Shown here piece by piece: positions 9,446-18,798 of a DNA stretch of 64,000 bases. Location of the stretch: assembly GCA_965218865.1 (NCBI GenBank), contig CBDCME010000080.1:1-64000 (forward strand), given 5' to 3'. The notes below the pieces were generated by a model that was not told where the DNA came from, did not search any database, and saw nothing but the letters and a program-made list of their open reading frames with translations. This stretch comes from CBDCME01 sp965218865. GTDB taxonomy: Bacteria > Pseudomonadota > Alphaproteobacteria > JAAXGF01. Made by a program: the position numbers and the translations under genes. Position 1 is the first letter of the stretch. Each line of letters starts with the position of its first letter.

Positions 9446-10582
9446 TGCCATTTCGCTGGACATCACCTCGGGGCTGACCGATCTTGACGGCTCGGAGACC
9501 CTCTCCATAAACGTCGAGAACGTGCCCACCGGCGCCAGCCTGTCGGCCGGGACCGACAACGGGGACGGCACCTGGACCCTCCCGCGGCCGCCGACCTCAC
9601 CGGACTGACGATCACCCCGCCGGCCGGCTCGGACGCCGACTTCCAGCTCAACGTCGTCGCCACCGCGACCGAGAACGACGGCGATACCGCGACCACCAGC
9701 GCCACCCTCGACGTCGAGGTGACCCCGGAAGGCGTCACGCTCGTGGGCACGAGTGGCGACGACACCCTGACCGGCGGGGATGGCGACGACAACCTCACGG
9801 GAGAGGACGGCAAAGACCAGTTGGATGGCGGCGCCGGAAACGACACCCTGGCCGGTGGCAAGGGCGAGGACACCCTCATCGGCGGTGCCGGGACCGCGGA
9901 CGAGGCCCGCTTCGACGATGTGGGCGGCGACCGCGGAGTGACGGTGGACCTGGCGGCGGGCACGGCGACCGACGAGTTCGGCGACAGCGATATCTTGAGT
10001 GGTATCGAAAACGTTACCGGGTCCGCCTTCGCCGACGACATAACGGGTGACAGTAGCGCCAACGTGCTCGACGGCGGCGCCGGCAACGACAGTTTGGACG
10101 GCGACGATGGCAACGACACCCTCTTCGGGGACGCTGGCGAGGATGAGATCGTGGGCAGCAAGGGAGACGACGAATTACATGGCGATTCGGAGGACGACGA
10201 GCTGAAGGGCGGAGAAGGCGATGACACCCTCTTCGGTGACGCTGGCAGCGATACTCTTTTTGGCGGCGAGGGGGATGACGTCCTTTACGGTGGCGGTGGC
10301 GACGTTGCCTTCGGAGAGGACGGTTCCGACACTTTCGTATTCTACGCCGGGGATGGAAACGCCACTTTCGAGGGCGGTGCCGGTGGCTGGACCGAAACGC
10401 TCGACCTTCACAACGCGGATGGAAGTTACTCGCCGGACGATTGGACGATCGAACTCACCTCGGGTTCGATTGTCGAGCAGAGCGACAATCAGATCACGCT
10501 GTCGGAGGACGCGTCCGGCAAGGCCACGAATTCGGACGGCAGCGAAGTGAGCTTCGAGGGCGTCGAAAGCATCAACTTCTAG
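9446..10582 (+). pseudogene. Giant RTX adhesin, 3' part, with RTX calcium-binding repeats
   Basis: Continues the adhesin after the ISAs1 element: the rest of the tenth 111-residue unit (SLDITSGLTDLDGSETLS), then from about 9745 a run of GGxGxDxLx nonapeptides such as GGDGDDNLTG and GGAGNDSLDG, typical of Ca-binding RTX proteins, and a C-terminal non-repetitive stretch ending GVESINF that probably holds the type I secretion signal. A second lesion is present: near 9581 (CTCCCGCGGCC) one base is missing, and the frame must shift to pass from TWTLP to AADLTGLTITP. The gene is therefore broken twice. Confidence 0.85.
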
Positions 10583-10700
10583 CGAGTTTCCCGCGACGAC
10601 ATCGGCGGATCCCCTTCCCCGGCGATGGCGGCGGAAGGCTCTCGCCAATTCCCGCCGGCATGATCAACGAGAGATCCGGCGTCGTGCCGCGCGGGGCGCC

Positions 10701-10720
10701 CGGGGCGATCGATCGCCCCG
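10701..10720. repeat. 20-bp perfect palindrome downstream of the adhesin gene
   Basis: CGGGGCGATCGATCGCCCCG is self-complementary over all 20 bases. It lies 120 bp after the adhesin stop codon. It could form the stem of a terminator, but no T-run follows, so a role as protein binding site is equally possible. Confidence 0.5.
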
Positions 10721-10783
10721 CTGGCCCCATCCATAACCGCTTGCGAACGACCACAATGGCGTCCCCGGATGACGCGCGCTTGC

Positions 10784-12805
10784 CTAGCCCAACTTCCTTA
10801 TTCTGCGGGGTAGAATCGTGGTATTTGGTTGAGCTATTTTTTCGTCACTACTTCAGGCTCCCCCCGGTTCGTTTGGGGGCCATGATGCGTTCGGGGATGT
10901 CGAGCAGGCGGTAGGTCTCGCAGTGCTCGGGCTCGGGGGTGGAGGCTTGGCGGATGCGCAAGGTCTCGCCGTTGCTCGTGGGCAGGACGACGGTGCAGGT
11001 TTGGTGGCTGCTCAGGCTCTCGCGGAGACTCGCCCAGGAGGTGTGAACATCCTGGCAGGGTTTTCTCGATCGCAACCAGGAGGTGATAGGCGAGCACGGC
11101 AAGGAAGATGTGGGTGTCCACGCGGCGCTCGATCTGATGGAAGATGGGTCGCACGGCGAGCGGGCTCTTGATGTTTCTAAAGGCGTTTTCGACCCGGGTG
11201 AGCAAGGTGTAGGTGTGCCAGACCTCTTCCGGATCGAGGTCCGAGCGATCGGTCTTGAGCAGGTAGCAGCCGTCGAGCGCCTTGGTGCGTCTTTGGGCAT
11301 CGAGTTGCCTGGTGAGGCGCTTGCTCTCAGGGGTCGATAACGTAGTAGCGGGCGACGCGCGGGTAGCACTCCTTGAGCCGGCCGATGGCCTCGCCGATCT
11401 TGAGCGGGTTTTTCAGCCGGCCTTTGGCGATACGCTGGGCCAGGCGGTCGAGATCGGCTTGGAGGCGGGCCTCCTGTTTTTCGCGGATGGCGCGGTCCTT
11501 GGCGCTCCGGGCCTCGCTGTGGCAAAGCACGTAGGTTGTCTTGCCCCGGCGCTCGGCCTTGACCGGGGTCTTCTTCTGATGGGGGTTGCGCGGCGAGGTC
11601 TGACGCGGGACCTCGACGAAGCCCTCGGCCTCGGCGTATGCGGCGAGCCACTGGTCACGCTCGGGCTGGCGGCTGGCGACGATATAGTGGAGTCCCCGGG
11701 CGCGCAGCTCGGCCAGGTTCTCGTCATGGGCCATGCCGCGGTCGACGAGCACGGTCTGGCCCTCCTTGAGGCCGACGCGCTTGGCGAGTCGGTCGAGCAT
11801 GGCGCCGAGGGTGGATCTATCCTGGACGCTCAAGACTTCATGGGCGAGGGGGAAGCCCTCGCGGCCAAGCACGAGAGCGAGGAGGACCTGTTTGCAGTCG
11901 CCCCGCTTGTCGCGTGAATAGCCGCGCTTGGCCTTGGCGAGCGCCTGGCCCTCGAAGTAGGTCGAGGACAGATCGTAGAGGTAGATGCCGGCGTCGAGAT
12001 TGAAGAGCGAGCGCTCGCGCGCGGCCAGGGCCGCCTCGATGGCGGCGCGCTGCGGGTAGAGTTTGTCCATGTTAGCGTAGAGGGGATCCTCGCTGATCTG
12101 CTCGAGATCGAGGCCGAGGATGTCGTCAAGTGCACTGGTGCGGAACCAACCCGGCATGGCGTGCTCGGACGCCGGCGCGACGAGGCGGTTGAGGACCATG
12201 GCGCAGGTGAGTTGCCCGCTCGTCGAGGCCGAGCTCGGAGAGGATGTCGTCGAGACCCAAGCGGCGCCATAATTGATAGCCGACGTGCACGGGCCCGGCC
12301 GCGCGGTGACGCTCGGTGGTCACGCGCGCGGGATCGAGGGCGATCGTCTCGGCTTTGCCGCGCCGCGCCGCTGGCGCGCTCTCGCCTTGGCGACGATCTC
12401 GGCGACTTCGGGATCGGACGTGTCTTCAAGCAGCTCGCCCTGGCCCGCGAGGGCGTCTTCGATCTTATGGGCAAGCTTGAGCCACTCGGCGCGCGGCCGC
12501 GGTGAGAGGTCCCCGAGCGAGCAGACGGTCTTCTGGCGCGGACCCTTAGGCGTCCTGACCGATTCGACGAGGACATAGTTGGTGTAGGTCTTGTCCTTGT
12601 AGCGACGGCTCGCCCTGCGCCAGTACATGCGCCACTACATACATCCGTATCTCCTAAAACACAAGCAGAACCAAACACGAATTATCCACTACAAACACAG
12701 AAGCGCGGCCCCACCCATTGATTTTGCTGGCCTTTTCCGACCCCGCTCCCCGAAAAACCACCCCATTACCGAAAATCTCCCAATTCTCCAAGGAAGTTGG
12801 GCTAG
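10784..12805 (-). mobile_element. IS1634-type element, copy A
   Basis: A 2,022-bp unit bounded by the perfect 16-bp inverted repeat CTAGCCCAACTTCCTT and its complement. The outermost CTAG could belong to the repeat or be a 4-bp target duplication. A second copy of identical length lies at 49339-51360, also bounded by CTAG. The transposase is on the minus strand and is broken into several frames in both copies. Confidence 0.85.
10834..12628 (-). pseudogene. IS1634-family transposase, multiple frameshifts (copy A)
   Basis: Read on the minus strand, the N-terminus (MYWRRASRRYKDKTYTNYVL, 12628) matches IS1634 starts. The middle (12199-11327) carries the IS4-superfamily core, such as YDLSSTYFEGQ, VLVDRGMAHDEN and RYYVIDP. 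The last piece (11205-10834) holds VENAFRNIKSPLAVRP with the catalytic Glu region. At least four frame breaks separate these parts: near 12320, near 12190, at 11333 (one extra base after VIDP) and near 11060. The element can only move with help from an intact copy elsewhere, unless the breaks are sequence errors. Confidence 0.85.
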
Positions 12806-12820
12806 TGTGGCGATCGTTTC

Positions 12821-12961
12821 CCGTCCGTTCGGAAATTCGCTGGCACCGGCCCTCTCCCCCTCCCGACCACCCCTATCAGCATAATCTCGTGGGTGGCCGG
12901 GTGGGGGAGAGGGCCGGAACAGACGCAATAAATGCGCGGAGGCGCATTTTCGGACAAACAC
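12821..12961 (+). repeat. Palindromic MITE-like repeat, copy 2 (diverged)
   Basis: Shows the family layout: left terminal repeat (CCGTCCGTTCGGAAATTCGC, diverged), the large palindrome CCCTCTCCCCCTCCC...GGTGGGGGAGAGGG, the small hairpin AAATGCGC/GGCGCATTTT, and the right end TTCGGACAAACAC. It abuts the stop codon of the VOC-family pseudogene on the minus strand. The most diverged of the full-length copies; no clear target duplication. Confidence 0.75.
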
Positions 12962-13344
12962 TACAAAAGATAGTTAGCGATTTCGACCAGGTTTCCGTCG
13001 GGATCATAGATGTAGACAGACTCGATGGGGCCAAGGGCACCGATTTTTTCCACCGGTCCCTCGATGATGTCGATGCCGCAGTGGGCGATGTGATCCATGA
13101 CCCGGTCGATCGGTTCGGAGGTGATGAAACAGAGATCGGTGGTTCCGGTGGTGACGTTCCGGGCCGCCGGATCGCCGGCCTTGCTCGCCTTGTGCAAAAG
13201 AATGATTTGTTCGCCGATGACCAGGGCCGAATCCCCCGTCTGGTTCGGCGAGATCTCCAAGCCGAGTACGCGGGAGTAGAATTGACAGCTCGCCTAGACG
13301 TGGGTGACGGCGAGCACGAAGTGGTCAAGCCGGTCGACTTTCAT
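12961..13344 (-). pseudogene. VOC (glyoxalase-like) family protein with in-frame stop
   Basis: Translating the minus strand from ATG at 13344 gives MKVDRLDHFVLAVTHV, then TAG (13294-13296), then ASCQFYSRVLGLEISPNQ and an otherwise normal VOC domain ending DPDGNLVEIANYLL. The DHFVLAV start, FYSRVLGLE and YDPDGNLVEI motifs are characteristic of glyoxalase/bleomycin-resistance/dioxygenase superfamily proteins. An AGGAGAATCC ribosome site precedes the start. A single substitution (TAG for a sense codon) accounts for the break. The substrate cannot be told from sequence. Confidence 0.8.
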
Positions 13345-13638
13345 CCTGGGATTCTCCTAGCGGCGGGGGATCTGCAAGGGGTGTATCGAGGCGGCAAGAG
13401 GCCTCGGAAAGCACGATGCCGAGAAGCCGGGGTAATGAGCCGCGACCGCGCCGCGCCGAGACCGCGCCGGATTTCATGGTTGTATCGAAGCCGATCGCGG
13501 ACCATATCCTCACTCTAGCAAAGCCGGCGGTCCAGCGCGAGGCCGAGCCGCGCCGACGATTGTGCTGCCGCGCCGCGGTCGTCCGGGGTTATAATCGGCC
13601 CGGCGCGGACGAAACAATTACCAAGGAGGGCCTTCACC

Positions 13639-14193
13639 ATGGTTGCCATGGAAACGACGGTTTGTGATTTCGGTTGGAAAGCGCCGGCTTTCGAGCTTCC
13701 CGGAGTCGACGGGAAACGCCATAGCCTCGCGGAGTTGCGTGGTGACAAGGGCACCCTGGTAATGTTCATCTGCAATCACTGTCCTTACGTCAAGGCGGTC
13801 ATGGAGCGAATCGTCCGCGACACCGGCGCTCTGGCCGAACACGGAGTCGCCTCCGTCGCCATCATGCCCAACGACAGCGACACGTATCCCGATGATTCCT
13901 TCGACAACATGCAGCGCCTGGCCCAACAAAAAAACTTTCCCTTCCCCTATCTTTTCGATGAAAGCCAAGACGTCGCCCGGGCGTACGACGCCGTGTGCAC
14001 GCCCGAGTTCCTGGGGTTCAACCGCGATCTCGAGTTGCAGTACCGGGGCCGGCTCGACGAATCGCGCACCAACGCGGTTCCGGGGGCGCGGCGCGAGCTT
14101 TTCGAGGCCATGGTCCAGGTCGCCGACACCGGGCGGGGGCCAAAGACCCAATATTCCAGCATCGGCTGCTCGATCAAGTGGCGTCGCGATTAG
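13639..14193 (+). CDS. Thioredoxin-family / AhpC-TSA peroxiredoxin-like protein
   Basis: 184 residues with a thioredoxin fold of the AhpC/TSA type. FGWKAPAFELPGVDGK opens the domain, and the redox motif CNHCPYVKAV (near residue 50) has the two cysteines spaced as CxxC. Proteins with this CNHCPYV signature are common, cytoplasmic and annotated as thioredoxin-family or redoxin-domain proteins; the physiological partner is unknown. The start ATG at 13639 follows AAGGAGG by 9 bases. It appears monocistronic, upstream of the TPR-bamB pair but 80 bp away. Intact. Confidence 0.85.
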   Translation: MVAMETTVCDFGWKAPAFELPGVDGKRHSLAELRGDKGTLVMFICNHCPYVKAVMERIVRDTGALAEHGVASVAIMPNDSDTYPDDSFDNMQRLAQQKNFPFPYLFDESQDVARAYDAVCTPEFLGFNRDLELQYRGRLDESRTNAVPGARRELFEAMVQVADTGRGPKTQYSSIGCSIKWRRD

Positions 14194-14273
14194 ACGGGAT
14201 GATTGGTCCGCGTTGTCGTCGAAGGCGCAAGCCGATATGGTAACCCGTTCGCTCCACCGGCGCGGAGGATGAG

Positions 14274-14927
14274 GTGTCGGAGTTCATTCGCGAAGTCGAC
14301 GATGAGGTCCGCCGCGAACAGCAGTTGAAGCTGTGGCGCAAATACGGCTCCTACGCGATCGGGGGTGCCGTGGTCGTGGTCGCCCTGACGACGTCCCTTA
14401 TAGGCTGGCGAAATTATCAGGCGAGCGCGCGCGACGCCGAAAGCATGGCGTTTCGCGCGGCGACGGCGCGGTTGGAACAGGGGGACCTCGGCGCGGCGAC
14501 CGATGCCTTTTCCGCTCTCTCGATCGATGGGGGAGCCGGCTACGCGGCGCTGGCGTCGCTCCACGAGGCACAAGCCCGGAAGGACGCCGGCGACGCCGCT
14601 GGCGCCGTCGCGGTTCTCGACCGTCTGGCGAACGATTCCGGCGCCGAGGACTCGTTGCGCCAGATCGCGGCCGTGGCCGCCTTGCTTCAGGTTATGAATC
14701 GGGCCTCGGACGAAGGGATCGAGGATCGACTCGCGGCCCTGAGCGATATCGATTCCCCATGGTCCGACACGATACGCGAGCTGAGCGGGCTGGTCGCCCT
14801 GCAACGGGGACAGACCGAAACGGCCCGAGGGATCTTCGCCGACTTGGCCAATGATCCGGCGGTGACGACGGGCGTGCGGGTCCGGGCCGAGGAGTTGCTC
14901 GCCGCCCTTGGCGGGGCCAAGGAATGA
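14274..14927 (+). CDS. YfgM-like tetratricopeptide inner-membrane protein
   Basis: 217 residues from a GTG start preceded by GGATGAG. The N-terminus is cytoplasmic and charged (FIREVDDEVRREQQ), followed by one membrane segment (about residues 25-45, YAIGGAVVVVALTTSLIG) and a periplasmic helical region with TPR-like repeats (AALASLHEAQARKDAGDAAG). This is the DUF2133/TPR_21 architecture of YfgM, an ancillary periplasmic factor encoded beside bamB in many Proteobacteria. Its stop codon overlaps the bamB start (ATGA), so the two are translationally coupled. Confidence 0.85.
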   Translation: MSEFIREVDDEVRREQQLKLWRKYGSYAIGGAVVVVALTTSLIGWRNYQASARDAESMAFRAATARLEQGDLGAATDAFSALSIDGGAGYAALASLHEAQARKDAGDAAGAVAVLDRLANDSGAEDSLRQIAAVAALLQVMNRASDEGIEDRLAALSDIDSPWSDTIRELSGLVALQRGQTETARGIFADLANDPAVTTGVRVRAEELLAALGGAKE

Positions 14928-16249
14928 CCCCGCGCCTCGTCGTGGCGCTGATCTCTTCAATTCTCCTGTGCGCCTGCGACACCTTGACCGAATTGATGGA
15001 GGAAGAGGATGCTCCGCCTATCGAGGGCGAACGCATTTCGATCCTCACTCTCGATCCTCCCCCCAAGGCCGACCCGCGAATCGCCGATTTGCGGGTACGT
15101 TTGCCGGCGCCGCAACCGAACCGGGACTGGCCCCAAGTGGGCGGTTATCCCGACCATGCCATGCATCATCTTGCCGTCGATGGCCCGCTTGTTCCGGCCT
15201 GGACGGCAGGCATCGGCGAGGGCGCCTCGGACGAATTTCGTCTCACGGCGACGCCGGTCGTCGCTCGGGGAACGGTCTATACCCTCGACGCCGAAGGCAT
15301 GGTCTCGGCTTTCGCCGCCGCCTCGGGGAAAAGTAAATGGCAGGTACAGGCCGTGGCCGAGGACGACGAAGAGGACGCTTTGGGTGGCGGGCTGGCCTTT
15401 TATCGGGGCCGCCTTTTCGTTACCTCGGGGGTTGGCGAGGTGGTCGCCCTCGACGCCGAAGACGGGACGGAAGTCTGGCGTCAGGGGGTGGGCGCGCCGT
15501 TGCGGGCGGCGCCGACCGTCAGCGACAACCGGCTGTTCGTGATCAGCAACGACAACCGCCTTTTCGCCTTGGACGCGACCGACGGGACCGAACTGTGGCG
15601 GCACCAAGGGATCACCGAATCCGCCCGTCTGTTGGGCGCTGCCAGTCCCGCCGTGGCCGGTGAGCTGGTCATCGTCGCGTATTCGTCCGGCGAGATTTTC
15701 GCGCTTGGGGTCGAAAACGGGCGCGTCGCCTGGGCCGACGTCCTGACCTTCGCCAGCCGCGTCAGCACCCTCGCGACCCTCAGCGACATCACCGGCAGCC
15801 CGGTCGTCGACCGGGGGCAGGTTTTCGCCTTGAGCCACGCCGGGCGGTTTGTCGCCATCAATCTACGGCGTGGGGTTCGGATTTGGGACCAGGAAATCTC
15901 CGGCGTGCATACACCCTGGATCGCCGGTGATTTTCTTTACGTCTTGACGACCGGCGGCGATCTCTTGTGTCTTTCGCGGCGTGACGGGCGCATCCGTTGG
16001 GTCGGCCTTCTTCCCCGCTTCGACGATCCCGTGGACCGGACCGGACCCATTTTCTGGAACGGACCGGTATTGGTCAGCGACCGACTCATCGTCACCGGAT
16101 CGCGCGGAGAGGCCTTGGCAATATCTCCCTACGACGGCCATATCCTGGGACGGGTCGAATTCGACGATGGCGTCGAGCTCGCGCCGGTCGTCGCCGACGG
16201 AACTCTCTACGTGCTCACCAACGAGGGCGAACTCGTCGCCCTTCGATAG
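14924..16249 (+). CDS. bamB: Outer membrane protein assembly lipoprotein BamB
   Basis: 441 residues. The N-terminus carries a lipoprotein signal with lipobox LLCAC, so the protein is lipidated and held at the outer membrane. The remainder consists of repeated PQQ-type beta-propeller blades (VVALDAEDGTEVWRQ, LFALDATDGTELWRH, LLCLSRRDGRIRWVG), matching BamB, the scaffold subunit of the beta-barrel assembly complex. It overlaps the upstream YfgM-like gene by 4 bp. The GTPase gene der, which often follows bamB, is absent; a RAYT remnant follows instead. Confidence 0.92.
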   Translation: MTPRLVVALISSILLCACDTLTELMEEEDAPPIEGERISILTLDPPPKADPRIADLRVRLPAPQPNRDWPQVGGYPDHAMHHLAVDGPLVPAWTAGIGEGASDEFRLTATPVVARGTVYTLDAEGMVSAFAAASGKSKWQVQAVAEDDEEDALGGGLAFYRGRLFVTSGVGEVVALDAEDGTEVWRQGVGAPLRAAPTVSDNRLFVISNDNRLFALDATDGTELWRHQGITESARLLGAASPAVAGELVIVAYSSGEIFALGVENGRVAWADVLTFASRVSTLATLSDITGSPVVDRGQVFALSHAGRFVAINLRRGVRIWDQEISGVHTPWIAGDFLYVLTTGGDLLCLSRRDGRIRWVGLLPRFDDPVDRTGPIFWNGPVLVSDRLIVTGSRGEALAISPYDGHILGRVEFDDGVELAPVVADGTLYVLTNEGELVALR

Positions 16250-16301
16250 GGGTTGGTTATCGTTCCAGTTCCCGAGTTAGGTTCAAGGGACACAGTTCGC
16301 A

Positions 16302-16569
16302 GTTCGGGGGACACAGGTCGTCATTGACCTGGCGGGGCCGCCAGGTCATGGCGCGACTGGCGCGGGTTGTGGGGGTGCCGGGGTTGCGGCGTCACCTGAC
16401 GCGGCGGGGAAACCGGCGCCAGCGGACATTTTTCGGCGCGGAAGACGATCAGCGTCGCGCAAGGCGCCGGCCGGAGAAGCGCAAGCCAGGCCCCGCCGTG
16501 CCCGCGGACAAGACGGCCCGCGCGCCGAGAAGCCGTGGGCACCGGAAATAAGTATTGTGTCCCCCGAAC
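16302..16569 (+). mobile_element. Degenerate RAYT unit bounded by 14-bp inverted repeats
   Basis: GTTCGGGGGACACA at 16302-16315 is perfectly complementary to TGTGTCCCCCGAAC at 16556-16569. Inside lie a 22-bp hairpin (16326-16347, stem GACCTGGCGG, loop GG), as in REP sequences, and directly after it a shortened RAYT reading frame. The layout is that of a REP-associated transposase unit reduced by internal deletion. Confidence 0.65.
16348..16551 (+). pseudogene. REP-associated tyrosine transposase (RAYT) remnant
   Basis: The first 30 codons (MARLARVVGVPG, HLTRRGNRRQRTFFG) match the very conserved start of RAYT/Transposase_17 proteins, and the last ones (RRRPEKRKPGPAVP) match the usual basic tail. 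The entire catalytic middle, normally some 150 residues including the HUH and Tyr motifs, is missing. Only 67 codons remain, so the product cannot be active. Confidence 0.75.
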
Positions 16570-16691
16570 ATAACTGAAATCCCGTGATGAAGTCCCACAT
16601 TTCGATTGGAAAATAACCTTGGCGCGAAAATCACGCAAACAGCGTGCGCCATGTTGCTAACCTGGCGAGCGGGCGTGATAATGGTCGATAA

Positions 16692-18422
16692 ATGGCTGTT
16701 GTGATCGACGAATTGGCTGTACGGCACATTGGTAATCCCGCCTATGAATCCGAATGGCGGCGGCTACACGCAAATTGCCCTTGGGCGACCGTGTTTCAGT
16801 CGTTCGATTTCGTTTCGATCTGGTACCGTGTATATCATGAATATTTCCTACCATTACTCATACACGATTTATCATCCGAGGGCCGCCTCGCCGTATTACT
16901 TCCACTTGCCATAGAGAAACGTAGCGGCCGAATAGTCGTCGCCGGTGCCCAACAGGCGGAATACCAAGTCTGTATCACCGAACCCGAACTGGGGGATCGG
17001 TTCATCCCACAAGCGCTCGATCTGATTGGAGAAAGTTTTCCGAACCAGAATCTTCGGTTCAAATATCTGCCCCGAGGCACGCCCCTGCAGTGGTTGAACG
17101 GCCACCGGAAATGGGCCCGCTGCCATGAACGTCGGTCAATTCAACGGCCGGTGATTGACCTACGCGACCATGAACGGCTGGCGACGTCCTTGAGAAAGAA
17201 AAGCAACAAGAGCCGTCTGAACAGGCTCCGCCGCTTGGGGAAAATCGCGCTCTGTAAGCTTGGAAACCCGGCGGAATTCTCGCGCGTCCTCGATGAAATC
17301 GCCGACTACTACGACTTGCGTCAAGGGGCTGTCAACGGCGTCCTGCCATTTCTCGAGGATCCCTTAAAAAAGGCCTTTCTCGTCGAGCTTATGGGCGTAC
17401 CGGGATTGCTCCATGTCAGCACAATGATGGTTGGGCAAGCGATTGTCGCCGCGCAGGTGGGCGTGTGCGACGATGGCAGCGTCGTGGTTGGCTTGTTTTC
17501 TTATTCTCCTTTCTTCGCCAAACATTCCCCGGGCAAAATCCTGATTCATCTTTTGGCTCAAGATCTGGCGCAACAAGGTTATCGTTATTTTGATTTGACC
17601 CCTGGCGGAGATTGGAAACAGCGCTTCGCGACGGATTGCGACGAGGTGGCCGAGGTCACATTTTTCATGAATCGACAAGAGGCCGTTCGCAGCCGCGCGG
17701 TGGGACTGGTGGACGCAGCGGCGAAACGCTGCCTGGGTTTTTTCGGCGTTCAACCCGCGGCGGTGAAAGCGGTCGTGGGGCGGGTGCGGAACGTCACCCT
17801 GGCTAAATTATTGCGGTGGCTAGCGACCTACACGTGGGATGAGCGTGAATTCCGCGTCTACGCGATGGACGCCGAACGTGCCGCCCGACTGACAGGGTCC
17901 GAAACGATGGCTCGTGACAAGGTCTCTGATTTGTTGCGCTTTAGACCAACGGAAACCACCGAAACCCGGCGAGCGTTCCTCTCAAACGCGCTCTTAGGGC
18001 TTGGGCAGGGGGTTCATTCCTATACCCTTATCGAACGCGATCTCCTCGTTCACGTCGGCTGGATGATCGAGCGGCAAAGGAAATCGCATTTCTCGGAAGT
18101 CGAGCAAGATTTCATTTTCCCTCCGGATTGCGCCGTGCTTTATGACGCCTATACGGATCCGTCCGCGCGCGGACGCGGCCTACATCAAGAATCGATACGT
18201 CAAAGGCTCAACTCCGCGGCACGAACGCAGAACACGAAAAAGATTTTTACGTGTGTTCTGGCGGACAACGGGCCTTCTCGGCATGTTATCGAGAAAATGG
18301 GGTTCGGATACGTTTGCAGCCTGTTCCAGCAACGGCGCTTCGGCCGCGTCCGGCGTTGGTCCTCGATGGATAGCGCGCCGAGCGGTACAAACGCCGAGAA
18401 ACCGGAACCAAACAAACAATGA
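16692..18422 (+). CDS. Double-GNAT protein: CelD/BioF2-like acyltransferase plus second GNAT domain
   Basis: 576 residues. The N-terminal half (about 10-350) resembles the CelD/BcsL-type GNAT family (Acetyltransf_6), with FQSFDFVSIWYRVY, LRKKSNKSRLNRLRRLG and FSYSPFFAKHSPGKILIHLL followed by YRYFDLTPGGDWKQRF. Residues about 380-560 form a second GNAT-like domain with VLYDAYTDPSARGRGLHQES, where RGRGLH fits the acetyl-CoA-binding loop. CelD-like proteins are usually linked to polysaccharide or peptidoglycan-type acylation; the substrate here is unknown. The gene stands alone, between a RAYT remnant and a gene-poor stretch. Its GC content is slightly lower than that of neighbours, hinting at acquisition. 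The start ATG at 16692 has only a weak ribosome site. Confidence 0.75.
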   Translation: MAVVIDELAVRHIGNPAYESEWRRLHANCPWATVFQSFDFVSIWYRVYHEYFLPLLIHDLSSEGRLAVLLPLAIEKRSGRIVVAGAQQAEYQVCITEPELGDRFIPQALDLIGESFPNQNLRFKYLPRGTPLQWLNGHRKWARCHERRSIQRPVIDLRDHERLATSLRKKSNKSRLNRLRRLGKIALCKLGNPAEFSRVLDEIADYYDLRQGAVNGVLPFLEDPLKKAFLVELMGVPGLLHVSTMMVGQAIVAAQVGVCDDGSVVVGLFSYSPFFAKHSPGKILIHLLAQDLAQQGYRYFDLTPGGDWKQRFATDCDEVAEVTFFMNRQEAVRSRAVGLVDAAAKRCLGFFGVQPAAVKAVVGRVRNVTLAKLLRWLATYTWDEREFRVYAMDAERAARLTGSETMARDKVSDLLRFRPTETTETRRAFLSNALLGLGQGVHSYTLIERDLLVHVGWMIERQRKSHFSEVEQDFIFPPDCAVLYDAYTDPSARGRGLHQESIRQRLNSAARTQNTKKIFTCVLADNGPSRHVIEKMGFGYVCSLFQQRRFGRVRRWSSMDSAPSGTNAEKPEPNKQ

Positions 18423-18798
18423 AAAAAATTCAGTCGCGTTGGGTGCAAGCCCGGGTCAATCTGGCGTTACGCGGGACTTTCCCTGCTCGAATGCGTGCTC
18501 AACGGGTCCGGCGCCCTGAACTGATCTCGACATGTCTTCATCGTCATGCCGTCGCGAACTTCCGGCGTGGGTCTCGAAGGGACCAGGGCCTCACGGCCCA
18601 TAAACCTGGATTCTTCCGCTCCGCCTCGTGGCCTGCCATTCTCGGAGCCTGGCCACCGAAGTCAAGCTCGCGCCGCCCTGGTCTTCCACGTTGCGCCTGG
18701 CCAAGTTGCGCCTGGTGGTGAAAATGCTGATGGTGCGATAAACGGCTATGCGGGAAGATACGTACATCGACCATCACCGCGATAACGCATTATCACCT
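18423..18798. other. Gene-poor stretch
   Basis: No conserved gene recognised on either strand. Around 18683-18740 a frame reading STLRLAKLRLVVKMLMVR then TAA looks like the tail of a lost gene, perhaps a transposase, but this is too short to assign. Confidence 0.5.
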
